The notes under the pieces: generated by a model
The model's input: only the letters and a program-made list of their open reading frames with translations
What the model was told of the DNA's origin: nothing
Database searches by the model: none
Position numbers and translations under genes: made by a program
DNA from: Acrasis kona
Taxonomy: Eukaryota > Heterolobosea > Eutetramitea > Acrasida > Acrasidae
Assembly: GCA_026419775.2 (NCBI GenBank)
Contig: JAOPGA020001573.1
Coordinates: forward strand, 1 to 31,917
Length of the DNA stretch: 31,917 bases
Reading direction: 5' to 3'
Shown: positions 21,658 to 31,031 of the stretch, piece by piece
Layout: each line of letters starts with the position of its first letter
How positions within the stretch are numbered: the stretch's first letter is position 1

Positions 21658-21803
21658 TCTAAATAATATCATTGCTGTTTTTATGAGCAATTTCCTGTGA
21701 AATGATTAAATCTTTAGTTTAAATGATGACACTGAAAGTTGATACTACTTATTGCGTTGCTGTAAAAATACAATTTAATGATATTACTGGTGTTTAAAGG
21801 AGC

Positions 21804-22667
21804 TTATTTTGAAGTTTTCTTTTCGGTCTTTTTTCCAGTCTTCTTGCTGCTCTTCTTGCCCTTCTTTGCAGACTTCTTTCCCTTCTTGCCACTCTTCTTG
21901 CCCTTCTTTCCTTTCTTACCACCCTTCTTTCCTTTCCTGCCCTTCTTTCCCTTTCTGCTCTTCTTTCCACCTCTCTTTCCACCTCTCTTTCCACCTCTCT
22001 TTCCACCTCTCTTTCCACCTCTCTTTCCACCTCTCTTTCCACCTCTCTTTCCCTTCTTGCCGTACTTCTTGACACGCCTTACACATTTTCTGTTCTTCTT
22101 TTGGGCACGTCTGTTAACCTTCTTGGCCTTTCTTAGTGATTTCTTTGCTCTCTTTAGTTGTTTCTTTGCCTTTTTGGCTTTCTTACTGTTCTTTGCCTTC
22201 TTAGCCTTCTTGATGCTCTTCTTTGCCTTCTTGACCTTCTTTGAAGCTCTTCTTACGGATCTTCTAGTCTTCTTGAGTTGTTTTCTGGCTCTTCTGCATC
22301 TCAAACTCTTGCGAGCAAGTTTCTTTAAAAGTCTGTAAAGTCTTCTCTTTGTTGATCTGACTTTCTTGTTGGCCTTGACAAGTTTCCTCAATAGTGACCT
22401 CTTTGATCTCTTGTGATGCTTCTTTCCCTTCTTGTGATGTTTTTTGCCCTTCTTGCTGGCTTTCTTACTGGACTTCTTGCCCTTATTGCCCTTGCCCTTC
22501 TTGCTGGACTTCTTACCGTGATGCTTGACATGCTTGGCTCCATGTAGGTTTGAGCTCTTGCCTGTGGCCTTGGCTGCGGATGATGATGTAGCTTTTGCGA
22601 AGGCAGTCTCCAGCATGAGGAGGATCACCACAAGCATTATCAAGTACACAAGAAGGGACTTGTTCAT
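21804..22667 (-). CDS. Secreted Lys/Arg-rich polycationic protein with GGKR repeats
   Basis: An intronless 287-residue frame. Residues 1-24 are a signal peptide (MNKSLLVYLIMLVVILLMLE, then TAFA). The rest is dominated by Lys, Arg, Gly and Ser. In order: a His-containing KSSKKGK region, a long basic helical part (about 90-205) with only two Cys (LRCRR, RKCVR), seven tandem GGKR units (about 208-236), and a C-terminal GKKGKKS tail. Extreme basicity suggests binding to a polyanion (nucleic acid, polyphosphate, acidic glycans, silica-like mineral) or membrane-disrupting action. It resembles H1-like and protamine-like composition, but a secretory signal argues against a histone. No family recognised; function unknown. 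The opposite strand frame (Phe/Pro/Leu-rich) is its shadow. Confidence 0.8.
   Translation of the reverse strand: MNKSLLVYLIMLVVILLMLETAFAKATSSSAAKATGKSSNLHGAKHVKHHGKKSSKKGKGNKGKKSSKKASKKGKKHHKKGKKHHKRSKRSLLRKLVKANKKVRSTKRRLYRLLKKLARKSLRCRRARKQLKKTRRSVRRASKKVKKAKKSIKKAKKAKNSKKAKKAKKQLKRAKKSLRKAKKVNRRAQKKNRKCVRRVKKYGKKGKRGGKRGGKRGGKRGGKRGGKRGGKRGGKKSRKGKKGRKGKKGGKKGKKGKKSGKKGKKSAKKGKKSSKKTGKKTEKKTSK
21961..22044 (-). repeat. Seven tandem 12-bp units (GGKR)
   Basis: Seven near-perfect direct copies of a 12-bp unit (plus strand CTCTTTCCACCT, first copy TTCTTTCCACCT) encode tandem Gly-Gly-Lys-Arg in the polycationic protein. Near identity at synonymous sites indicates recent expansion, so copy number is likely to vary between strains. 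Confidence 0.95.
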
Positions 22668-23308
22668 GTTTATTGAATTAGTTGTGTATGATTCAAGTGT
22701 CTGAGAACCGAATTTATGTCACAGCCGTCGGGATAATATTGTGCAAGCGTTGTCCATGTGGGATATATGGTTTCCGCAGTTTCCAGGATCTTTTGAGGAA
22801 ATTGCACAGAATGGCAATAAGTCAGAAAATTATTTGGAGGCGGGCATCCGCTTTTTCACGCATTATATCAATCTGGTCATTATTAGTCATCTGTCAAAGA
22901 AAAGAACAATGCACATCCATTTGTGCAGTTGAAAATGAAGCGGAAACTATGTGGTTTAGAATGGTGGTACCTCCTCCTTGATTGATGGTGGTAACAACAA
23001 CGTTTTTTTCATCGACAGAACCCTCTATCTAACCCTCCAACAATCCACCTGCTTAACGTGAATGTTTTATGTGAGGTATATGATTTTTTGAGTGACCACT
23101 GGAACTCGTTTAACCTATGTTTAAATTCATCTGCTTGTAAGGCGTATCTTGAATTTGAATGAACAAAGTAAAGGATTATACGGCCTTTAAATAGAACAAA
23201 TTTAATAACAAAAGTATTAGAAGTCTTAGTATATGCACCGTCATGTCTTTTAAACTTACAAACCTTCCCAATTTGACTTGGTTGATCTCTGAAACTTTTT
23301 ACGTTGTA
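22668..23308. other. Intergenic region with weak open frames
   Basis: This 641-bp gap lies between two divergent genes. A plus-strand frame at about 22757-22932 (ATG, 58 residues, starting MWDIWFPQFPGSFEE) and a minus-strand frame at about 23009-23260 read with somewhat protein-like composition, but neither has a recognisable family, and the minus one overlaps the GNAT gene start without an ATG-led beginning. They may be chance frames, remnants or single exons. No RNA gene seen. Confidence 0.4.
22757..22932 (+). CDS. Possible small ORF or exon remnant (58 residues)
   Basis: The frame is open for about 80 codons and has an ATG giving MWDIWFPQFPGSFEEIAQNG and a continuing sequence of balanced composition (Trp, Phe, Glu, Asn), ending in TGA. 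It is not a shadow of another gene. The length is within what chance would produce at this base composition, and I recognise no family. Confidence 0.25.
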
Positions 23309-23813
23309 ATGGAAATTGAAACCAGGTTTGCCAGATTGGAAGATTTCGACTTCGTTCACACGGGTAGAAAAGAGGTATTTGACATTGAGAATGTTGATGG
23401 AAGCTATGTCTACAATGAGGAGTTCGAAAGAAACAAAATAGAAGAGGCAATTAAATCAAACAGAGTGCTTGTGGCTGCATCCAAAGAACGTATGAAAGCT
23501 AACGTATTTTTTTAACATTTTAGGCTTGGTCGGTTTCATTTGGTTTGTATTAAGTAGCAAGTGCAGTTTCGGTGTTGATTATGATGATCATTCTAATGTT
23601 TATGCATTCATCGATTTTGTTTTTGTATCAAATGAGTTTCGATCATGTGGTGTTGGACGAAAATTGTACACTCAAATGGAAATATGGTGTAAAGAGAACA
23701 ATATTAAGGAAATTGTATTGGATGTTATGGAATGCAACCCAAAGAGCATGCTATTCCACGAGGCTCTGGGATATAAACCATTTGTTAGGCTGTACAGCAA
23801 AAAGATTGAGTGA
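23309..23813 (+). CDS. GNAT-family N-acetyltransferase
   Basis: Two exons, 23309..23489 and 23524..23813, split by a 34-nt intron (GTATGA donor, TTTTAG acceptor), give 156 residues, typical of single-domain GNATs. The C-terminal half shows the GNAT fold order: a beta strand (AFIDFVFVSNEF), the acetyl-CoA-binding loop RSCGVGRKLY (R/Q-x-x-G-x-G/A motif), a helix, a strand (IKEIVLDVMECN), then PKSMLFHEALGYKPF, the usual asparagine-helix-GY ending. It transfers an acetyl group from acetyl-CoA to an amine; the substrate is not evident. Start chosen at MEIETRFARLEDFDFV, the usual GNAT beginning; an in-frame ATG 66 nt upstream (23243) would add 22 residues. Confidence 0.88.
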
Positions 23814-23999
23814 AAGTCATAATATCTCATAATCAAGCCATCGATAAACAGCTGACGTTCTAAAGTTGCATTATCGTAAATCTATAAATTACACTACTCA
23901 ATAAACTTGCTGTTCATAGTTTCGTCCATAAACTGCACTGTTGTTGCCATCTACTCTCATTATTAGCACACGGTTGCGTATATTTTGGTAGTTTATTTT

Positions 24000-24173
24000 T
24001 TAGTACATTGAAGTTTTATAGTTCTTCCTCTCAAAGAGCGTCCTTGTTAAAATACTTCCTGGAAGTGGGCTCTGGTTGAGGTATGCCCCCTCCTCTGACA
24101 TAAAGCTCAACAACCTCTTGTACAGCTGCTTTTGCTCCTCCTTGATGCACTCTAAGGATGAACGACGCTGCAT
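24000..24173 (-). CDS. Small protein of unknown function (57 residues)
   Basis: An ATG at 24173 opens a 57-residue frame (MQRRSSLECIKEEQKQLYKR at the start, LPGSILTRTLFERKNYKTSM at the end). Composition is protein-like, with an amphipathic helix at about 7-26 and a basic N terminus that could target an organelle (speculation). There are no cysteine pairs or TM segments. It is not overlapped by any stronger frame. I recognise no family. Its length alone does not exclude chance, but the sequence looks coding. Confidence 0.45.
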   Translation of the reverse strand: MQRRSSLECIKEEQKQLYKRLLSFMSEEGAYLNQSPLPGSILTRTLFERKNYKTSMY

Positions 24174-24424
24174 GTTTTGTTTAACTTAGGCAATCTACAT
24201 TTAGAACATAGATCGGATGAAACACAGATATTGGATCTTAAGAACATATTTTGGCGAAAGTGCATAATACCCGTTGATTGCTCCCGTAAATGTAAATAAC
24301 CAGAAAGACCAAAGTTGAGTATCTATTATTTTAAATAATTCTCCAACTCAAAAGAAGATTTGAGCTGGTGAGCAAAACTCATAAATAACAATTGTAGATG
24401 ATAGACGACTGATGGACGGGTCAG

Positions 24425-24718
24425 TTAAGAGCTCTGGGCGATCTTGAAAAGCTTTGTCTGAACTCCGAATTCTACGAATACGAAAACAGAAAAGAATTGG
24501 ACAAATCTAAAACGACGAGCGTGAAAGATAAATCGAGTGCTTTTCACTGTCTGCCTTATTTTGAAAATTGTTGTCGGGAGTTTATTCAGAAGTTTGGCAA
24601 GTTTTTCTGGAATCGGCCTAACCATCAAGTCAAACCCAAGATACCAGATGACAAGTCGGTCATCAGGCTATTGAGAAAAATAACTATTGATAGTTCGGGT
24701 CTTGAGATTACATCATAA
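24425..24718 (+). CDS. Coding-like 3' exon of an unknown gene (start unresolved)
   Basis: An open frame of about 98 codons ends in TAA at 24718, followed at once by AATAAAAAT. It reads LGDLEKLCLNSEFYEYENRK and on through PYFENCCREFIQKFGKFFWN to a basic C terminus, clearly protein-like. No ATG opens it; a TGA lies at 24410. A CAG at 24422-24424 could be the acceptor of an intron whose upstream exon I could not place; an ATG at about 24219 (MKHRYWILRTYFGE) is one candidate, but the phases I tried run into stops. It is either a terminal exon with an unusual upstream structure or a decayed gene. No family recognised. Confidence 0.45.
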   Translation, partial: LRALGDLEKLCLNSEFYEYENRKELDKSKTTSVKDKSSAFHCLPYFENCCREFIQKFGKFFWNRPNHQVKPKIPDDKSVIRLLRKITIDSSGLEITS

Positions 24719-24786
24719 AAAAATAAAAATTTCCAATAATAATTAGTTTATTTAATTCAATGTTCTATTTTGTTGTTTGGTACACA

Positions 24787-25599
24787 TCATGGAAAGGAGA
24801 TCTCCATAACAACTGCAGTGCTTTTCGTCATGGGGATCTCTCTCATTTTGTATGGTGCAATGATAGAGAAATCCAACATAAAGTGTTGTTTTAGTGAAGA
24901 TGTGTTGTTTTGTTGATTAAGTTCTATTGCCTTGTTGATAAAATCTGCCGCTTCGGACTTGGACAACTCATCAATATCGATTTGGCGGTGTTTGATTTGT
25001 GCTGAAAAATGCAAGCGAAAACAATCAATTTGTTCTATTTCTATTGAAAAAAGGTCATTACTTGGCCACAATATCAAATTACTATAATCATCGAAAATTA
25101 TTGTTGGTCTGTACTCTAAAGGAATCTGTTTCATATCAACACTTTGACAACGGGTGATCTTTTGATATTCACTTCGTATTAATTCAACATCTACTTGTGT
25201 CATTTTTGTACCTTCGATGTCTAAATAACTAAACCCGGAGTGTTTTTCATAAAAGCTTGTGTTTTTGTGCATATGGCTCACCAAAAGAATAACCTTTCCA
25301 GACCCTGCAATATTCTCTGCAGCTTTGACCTCTTTCGCATACGAACCAGCCTTAATACCGTCTAAGCCAAGGCGAAGATTCTGTCCATAATTTACAGTGA
25401 GAAGTACAAGGTTGGATGTTCCCTTTTTATCATAAAATCCTTCATCACCCGATAACGACTCAATCAGGGTAAATGTAAACGCACCCCGCAAAGTAGCAGC
25501 AATGTTTAATCTCAGATGGCTGTCTGCGGCAGAACTGCAGACGACTATCTTATTGGAAATTGGAGTTGTGTCTGCTTCGTTTCGACCTATCAACCACAT
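24787..25599 (-). CDS. Unknown 270-residue protein
   Basis: A single-exon frame from the ATG at 25599. The N-terminal half looks like an alpha/beta fold: strand IVVCSSAADS, helix with RGAFTFTLIESLSG, strand NLVLLTVNYG, then a strand GKVILLVSHM. The ACSS..RGAFTYTLIE-type segment faintly recalls the C-terminal part of caspase-like (peptidase C14) domains, but no His/Cys catalytic pair in the usual order is visible and the front half of such a domain would be absent. The C-terminal half is mixed, with DELSKSEAADFINKAIEL as a clear helix. No signal peptide or TM segment. I assign no function; the gene itself is convincing by length and isolation. Confidence 0.7.
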   Translation of the reverse strand: MWLIGRNEADTTPISNKIVVCSSAADSHLRLNIAATLRGAFTFTLIESLSGDEGFYDKKGTSNLVLLTVNYGQNLRLGLDGIKAGSYAKEVKAAENIAGSGKVILLVSHMHKNTSFYEKHSGFSYLDIEGTKMTQVDVELIRSEYQKITRCQSVDMKQIPLEYRPTIIFDDYSNLILWPSNDLFSIEIEQIDCFRLHFSAQIKHRQIDIDELSKSEAADFINKAIELNQQNNTSSLKQHFMLDFSIIAPYKMREIPMTKSTAVVMEISFP

Positions 25600-26073
25600 G
25601 ATCGAAATTCAATATTATTTGAAACTTTAAGTTCCTAATTGAGTTCCTTCTTAAAGAAAGGATCTGACTAAGGACCGATCAAGATTTAAAATTAATAATA
25701 TCACTTCAAATAAGCAAAGTAAGTTGATCATAAAAATAAAATCCCTAAGTTTTATACTTCTTCAGTTTTATTACCTATAAAGAACATACATGTATTGTCA
25801 CATAAACGCAAATTGTGAAGATCATTTTGTTTCATTTCAAATGGTTTCTACTTTTTTATTGTTAAATCAACGTTATGGCAAATCGAAGGAAGGCTTAAAA
25901 CTGAGTTGTTTTGTTAAAATTGAGTTCAGTACGGCGAGCTTACACTAGAAGCCTATCGTACTTATGTTTTGTACACGCTTGCGCTAATCTTCGTTCAAAC
26001 CGTCCAATATTCATTTACAATAGACAAAAAAGGTATACTATTATATTGTGGTTGATGTGTTGTCGTGTCGCGG
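25600..26073. other. 474-bp intergenic region between divergent genes
   Basis: This is a very A/T-rich stretch upstream of both the 24787-25599 gene (minus) and the receptor-kinase gene (plus). It must carry both promoters. I see no RNA gene, repeat or open frame worth listing. Confidence 0.5.
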
Positions 26074-28225
26074 ATGAGAAGTAATAGGAATGACCATTGT
26101 GATAAAATATTCACATTTGCAGCATGTACACTATTAATGGTCATAGCAATAATGTCTAACATTGCCCTTGGAACATATGGCATCGTTAGCCATACGCGTT
26201 TTGAATTTAATGAAACACTTGTCAAAGAGAAGGAAGGAAATACAACTAACATCACGTTTTTGGTTAGCGAATTAAAATTATGGAACATTTTACTCGTCGT
26301 GTTCGATTACAGTAGTGCCATAGTTGGTATTATATGCATGCTACTATTTTTGACTGTTAGAGATACTACGGCACATAAAATTGCTACGATTATAATGTTC
26401 AATTTGCTTTTATATACCGTGAGCTTAGGATTACCATCAGGGCTTTTTGTTTATTTTCCGTTGCACGAGCTTGAAAAGCATGCAAGGTTTGACAATCTAG
26501 ATTTCAATAAACAACCAGCAGCACCAATGTACTTGTTGTGTATATTCTCAAAAGCTGTAATGTATGTTCTGTTCTTGCTCATATTTAGCGTAGTAATGGG
26601 AAAGTACATTAAAAGATGCCCACCATCTGTTCGTCAGGTTCTGCAGGCGAAGAAGTATTTCAATATAATTGGACTGTTCATGATATCTATTTTCTATGTA
26701 TTAAGTGGTTCAATTGATTATTTTTTGGCAAGCAGAGGACTAATTGCGATTTATGACGAAAAGGAGGGTTATTTTTATAGGATTGAAATTTCATTTTTAT
26801 TTACTCGTGGGCTTTTATCGTTCATATGTGCAGTCACCCATTTCTTGCTTGCGATATTCAGTCTTGTTTGGTTCCGATCAGGTTTACCTACCTACAACTT
26901 ATTAAGAAAGGTTTCTGCTGGACTGTGCGTCACCTCAACAGTGGCTAGTTGTGTCCTGAGCTTTGTCCAAGTCGCATACTCCATAGTACATAGTAACGAA
27001 TCAGAGAAACAAAGTTATATGAAATGGGCAGTTGTCTGTGTCTTTGAATTTCCCAGATTAACCGTATTTGTGGAAATCATAATCTCTTGGGTAGTTATTC
27101 AAATGGTTATGAATGTTTCATTAAGTTACAGCTACAGTGACTTTGTTGCCAGGAATCCTGAAATGGATTTAAATGAACCTTTACTAAAAGATGACATAAA
27201 AAGGAGTTCTTTCGTGTATGATATTCAGAACTGGTTTGTGTGTTTTAAAATAATATTTAATGTTTTCAAGGATTGTGGAGGCTCATGAACTCACTTTTGA
27301 TTCAAAGATATCTGAGGGCACATTTGGTGTTGTGTTTGCAGGAAAATATTTGGGATCTAAAGTGGCCATCAAAATGATGAAGAGGCAAGAGAGTGAAATG
27401 GAGTTTGAACACGAGGTTAGAATGCTTATAATGCTTAGGCATCCTAACATCGTCTTATTTATGGGAGCGTGCATTGCGAAAGATTATAAGGTAATAATCA
27501 CTACATTTATATGATGTCTTGAACATTATAGTATATCGTTACCGAGATCATGTCGACCAATTTACATGATGTTGTCCATAGAAGAAGTGAAAAACATGAT
27601 AAAAGTGGTCGCCATGCTGCTTTGACTCTCGATAAGAAGATTCAAATATTAAAAGATGTAGCTTCCGCACTTGCCTTTATGAATGGTAGAGAAAATCCGA
27701 TCTGTCATCGTGACTTGAAACCTTCCAACATATTGGTAAGTCATCATACTTCTATAAAATCTAAAAATATCTCAACCAGCTGAACTCATCACTGACAGTC
27801 GCCAAGTTGTGTGATTTGGGAAGCAGCAGAAATGTTTCTAATGAAATGACATCAAACACTGGTACTTTTACGTATATGGTGAGTAACGATTCGTAACAAA
27901 CCTAACAATTTAGTCTCCAGAAATGCTTTTCGGGCAACGTTATACAGAAAAGAGTGATGTGTATTCGTTTGCCATTGTAATGTTCGAAGTATTTTTTGAA
28001 AGAAGGCCTTTCGCCTCTGAAGAAAGTGGAAGTAATGACTTTTTGGTAAGCATGAATGTTACCAAAGGTGAAAGACCAAAAATGCCACAGGACATTGAAA
28101 ATGTTACAGAAAAAGAAACGCTTTATTTGAAGCTTATGAACAAGTCGTGGAGTCATGATCCAAATTACAGACCCTCTTTTTCGGAAATCAGTTCAACATT
28201 AGAACAACTCGCAGATGTAAATTAA
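26074..28225 (+). CDS. Multi-pass membrane receptor fused to a TKL-like protein kinase
   Basis: Five exons, 26074..27233, 27271..27490, 27532..27735, 27780..27878 and 27914..28225, give 664 residues; introns are 37, 41, 44 and 35 nt. Residues 1-370 contain about seven or eight hydrophobic helices (first at about 12-37, with an Asn-rich loop NETLVKEKEGNTTN that offers glycosylation sites), a GPCR-like layout without a recognisable family motif. Residues about 390-664 are a kinase domain: glycine loop SEGTFGVVFAGKY, VAIK (Lys421), HRDLKPSN (Asp521), DLG in place of DFG (Asp540), a GTFTYMSPE activation segment and YRPSF. It resembles tyrosine-kinase-like (TKL) kinases, and all catalytic residues are present. 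Likely a plasma-membrane sensor that signals through its own cytosolic kinase (inference). The stop lies 16 bp from that of the convergent gene. Confidence 0.9.
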
Positions 28226-28241
28226 TAAAAACACATTAACT

Positions 28242-29973
28242 TTAATACTTTCTACAATCGACAAAAACAGGAGGATCATAGTCCAATTCTTCAGGAATCT
28301 CCATAGGTTCATTTGCTTCGTCAATCTTTATCATTTTTCTTTCTGGTTCTTGATCGTTGGTTTTCTCCTCTTCTCTTCCTCTTTTTCCGCTTCTGCATTG
28401 GAATATTCTGGCCAATAGATCTGCATTTCCGTTCAACGGTTTTTCTCCATCCATAAAACTAAACTCCAAAGAATCTACAACAAGTAACTTCTCCTCCGAT
28501 ATGTCAAAAAATGGTTCAATGTTCTTGGAATACATTTTATATTGGTTATCATCTGTTTTAATGTAAAGCGTGTGGTCTGGTCTGTTAGATTTTTTCAACA
28601 AAACATCTACCACATCGTGCACGAAGTTGATGCACTGCTGCATGTTTTTGTAAATACATCCTGATCCTATGGGAAACTCCAGAACTGGTTGCCCATTTCG
28701 AAACAGTCCAATAGAACGACAAGAATAACTTGTGCTGTATTGGTAAGGTTTGTAGTACAATAATCTTCTTTGATCATGTGGTAGCTCCTCGAACTCCTGA
28801 ACAATTATTATCAAACAAAACAAAAAGAACACATACCAAAGACTCATCTAACGCCACCTGGTCCTCACTAATCTCATTTACGTCCTCAAATTCGAAAACT
28901 TCAATCATCTTATCAAGATCTCGTTGAGTTGGAGTTTGGCCCTTCATTAACTTGACATTTTCTAGACTTCTTTTCACTAACCTTTCATCCAACAACCCTA
29001 CATAAGGGTTTTGGTTGAAAAGATTATACGTGTGATACGTTTTTTCATCTGAACGTATGTAGAGACGTAGTTGTAGCGCAGGAAGGGGCTTAAAAAAATT
29101 GTTCATTTCATTTATAAAATAATGCATCCATGTGCTGCATTGTGCGATGCTACTGTATAAGAATCCAGATCCTACCGGGAATTCTGTCACCGGAACGAAT
29201 TTTCTTGTGGATGGATCTGTGGTTGACCCAATAATGCGGCATGGATATGACAAGCCGTGTTCGCTGGGAGAATAATATAAAATACTAAACTCTGATGGTT
29301 GTAGCTTCTTGAAGATGAAAGATTTGGGGCTGGATGCTGCTTCTTCTTTTGAGTTGGTTTTGGATGCGTCTTCCCTCAAAACATCGCTCGAATTGGTTTG
29401 TATGTCGTCTGTTAGCAAGGTATTAGACGTGCCTTCTTTGGAAGTTGACTCCTTTGTTGGACTTTTTGTAGTTGACTTCTTCTTTTTCAGTTTTAACTTC
29501 TTCTCGTTCACTTTCAAATGCTGTTTCATGTTTGCTACATCTTCTTTTCTAGGCATTTCATAACTTATGAATCTATAGTCAGTACTCTTTGCACATAAAA
29601 AAACTCTTTCCAAATCAGTGACATGTGCCTTGGCGGAAATCTCAGGTATGCTAGTAGAGAAAGCCACATCAAACTCTGTAATTGAGGTTCTATAGTAAAA
29701 TCTACCTGGAGTTTTGTAGATCTTCTTTCTTTTTTCGTTTTGAACAACAAAATGGTTTATAAACTTTGATGCAAAAGAAAGGCTTCCATAAAGCATGCCA
29801 GATCCGATCGGATACTCGATGTAGTATTGCTTCTGTCCATTAGATGGTCTGGGTATGCGATTTTTTCCAATTACACGACAAGGATAGTCTGATCCATATT
29901 TGTCATGCATATAGTACAACACCGCACGTTTCTTGACAGCGTATTCTACGAACCCATCTTCATCATGTGACAT
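28242..29973 (-). CDS. Protein with three copies of an unrecognised ~130-residue domain
   Basis: Two exons, 29973..28837 and 28796..28242, with a 40-nt intron, give 563 residues. Three diverged repeats lie at about 17-145, 227-363 and 387-515. Each begins with a hydrophobic-YY stretch and SYPCR-hIG (VLYY...DYPCRVIG; ILYY...SYPCRIIG; LLYY...SYSCRSIG), followed by E-(Y/F)-P-(I/V)-GSG-x-(L/I)-Y, an aromatic helix, then a strand (LYIRSDEKTY, LYIKTDDNQY) and a C-terminal I/V-F-x-C/E segment. The intron falls just before repeat 3, so exon 2 codes almost exactly for it. Between repeats 1 and 2 there is a Ser/Lys-rich linker; the C terminus has a basic KRGREEE stretch (possible nuclear signal) and an acidic tail. 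I recognise no family and no catalytic motif; a binding or scaffold role is a guess. Confidence 0.85.
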
Positions 29974-31031
29974 TTGTTACTTATGTCAGTTGTCATGTTG
30001 GTTACAACATTTAAATAGACTCATTTTACAATGCGCTTTTGATTGCAAAGAGTTGCGCATCTCACAGGGTTGTATTTACTGTAAATGTAGAGGATATAAG
30101 GATATATAAGTACGCGGTGTTAGTGCGAACTGTGGTTTTATTTCACAATTATTTATCACAAACTACATGCTGGTCCCATCTTCCAAAGAGAATGTTTGAA
30201 CGACCGTTGAGTTGAGTGGTCAGTAGTGCATCGTGGTGGAGTAAGTGAGTTCAATTCAATCCAACAAAGTGGGAAATCAATTGATGTGGCATCAAATAAA
30301 GTTTATCTGACTATCAATAATGCTTGTTGCATGATCATATATAATGCTTCTCAAACAATGAGCGGGCGATGCAGATTGTTGTGTGTATTTTTTGTGGTCG
30401 AACGTATATTTACATGTCGTTTTTTATACTATTCTCCTTGCTACTTTTCTAATGTTGCATGGATCATCACTTGGTTGATCATTGCCGAACATGAAAGAAT
30501 CAGATTCCTCTACACTCCATATCATCAGCTCGCCATAAGACTTGTTTTCTTGTTAATTGCCTTACTTATCGGACGAGATATACACCTTCCCGACAACATC
30601 GTTCTCAATAATTAAAATCAATGGTATTGATAGGAATGAAAAAGGTCACCAATTCGGTTGCACAATATCCTCTGGGCTGACACCCATTTTTGTGGTCTTT
30701 ACCTGATATTCTCCTTGAGAAATTGATCAAACAGGCTGCTTCACAAAGGAAGTTTAGAAAATAGAGGACTGGTATTTGAACATTCTTATGCATTTAGCAT
30801 AAAGAATACTCGCTTCTAATTTGAAGACTTCTTTGGTTAATTTATAAGTGAAATTAATATTACATGACGCAGCATTTAGCTCCTTACGGATAATAGTTAA
30901 AGAGTTACATACGGTGACAGTTATAATAAATATCATTCTCTTGGGAATCTTTGACACAGTGGTACTTTTTTTGCATACCTCATATAGAGCGTCATTTGAT
31001 ACATTGTCGATCATACCACACATTCGATTTT
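29974..31031. other. 1.06-kb intergenic region
   Basis: This gap lies between the three-repeat protein (start at 29973, minus) and the ABC1-family gene (start at 31032, plus). It is A/T-rich; a purine-rich stretch with TATATAAG occurs near 30101-30108. Several frames are open on both strands (best: plus, ATG at 30358, 85 residues, strongly hydrophobic, ending in TAA at 30615), but none shows a family, domain or balanced composition. I find no tRNA cloverleaf. It may hold a small unrecognised gene or only regulatory sequence. Confidence 0.4.
30358..30615 (+). CDS. Doubtful small hydrophobic ORF (85 residues)
   Basis: The frame begins at an internal ATG (MSGRCRLLCVFFVVERIF) and contains two or three hydrophobic stretches (NVAWIITWLIIAEH, LAIRLVFLLIALLIG). 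This could be a small multi-pass membrane protein or simply an A/T-rich chance frame, which tends to read as hydrophobic residues. No neighbour supports it and I recognise no family. Confidence 0.2.
   Translation: MSGRCRLLCVFFVVERIFTCRFLYYSPCYFSNVAWIITWLIIAEHERIRFLYTPYHQLAIRLVFLLIALLIGRDIHLPDNIVLNN

Noticed and set aside
21778..22338. Plus-strand Phe/Pro/Leu-rich frame of about 186 residues, and a minus-strand Arg/Glu-rich frame
   Set aside because: Both are shadows of the Lys-rich secreted protein and owe their length to its repetitive codons. The minus-strand 287-residue frame has an ATG and a clean signal peptide.
23009..23359. Minus-strand 116-codon frame overlapping the GNAT gene start
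   Set aside because: It begins without an ATG, overlaps a well-supported gene in antisense and shows no domain. Part of it (23009-23240) reads fairly protein-like, so it is mentioned under the intergenic entry, but it is not strong enough to call.
27260..27288. Apparent frame break between the receptor part and the kinase part
   Set aside because: A 37-nt GT-AG intron at 27234-27270 of the usual local size joins the two in frame (reading NWIVEAHELTF), so no frameshift or pseudogene needs to be assumed.
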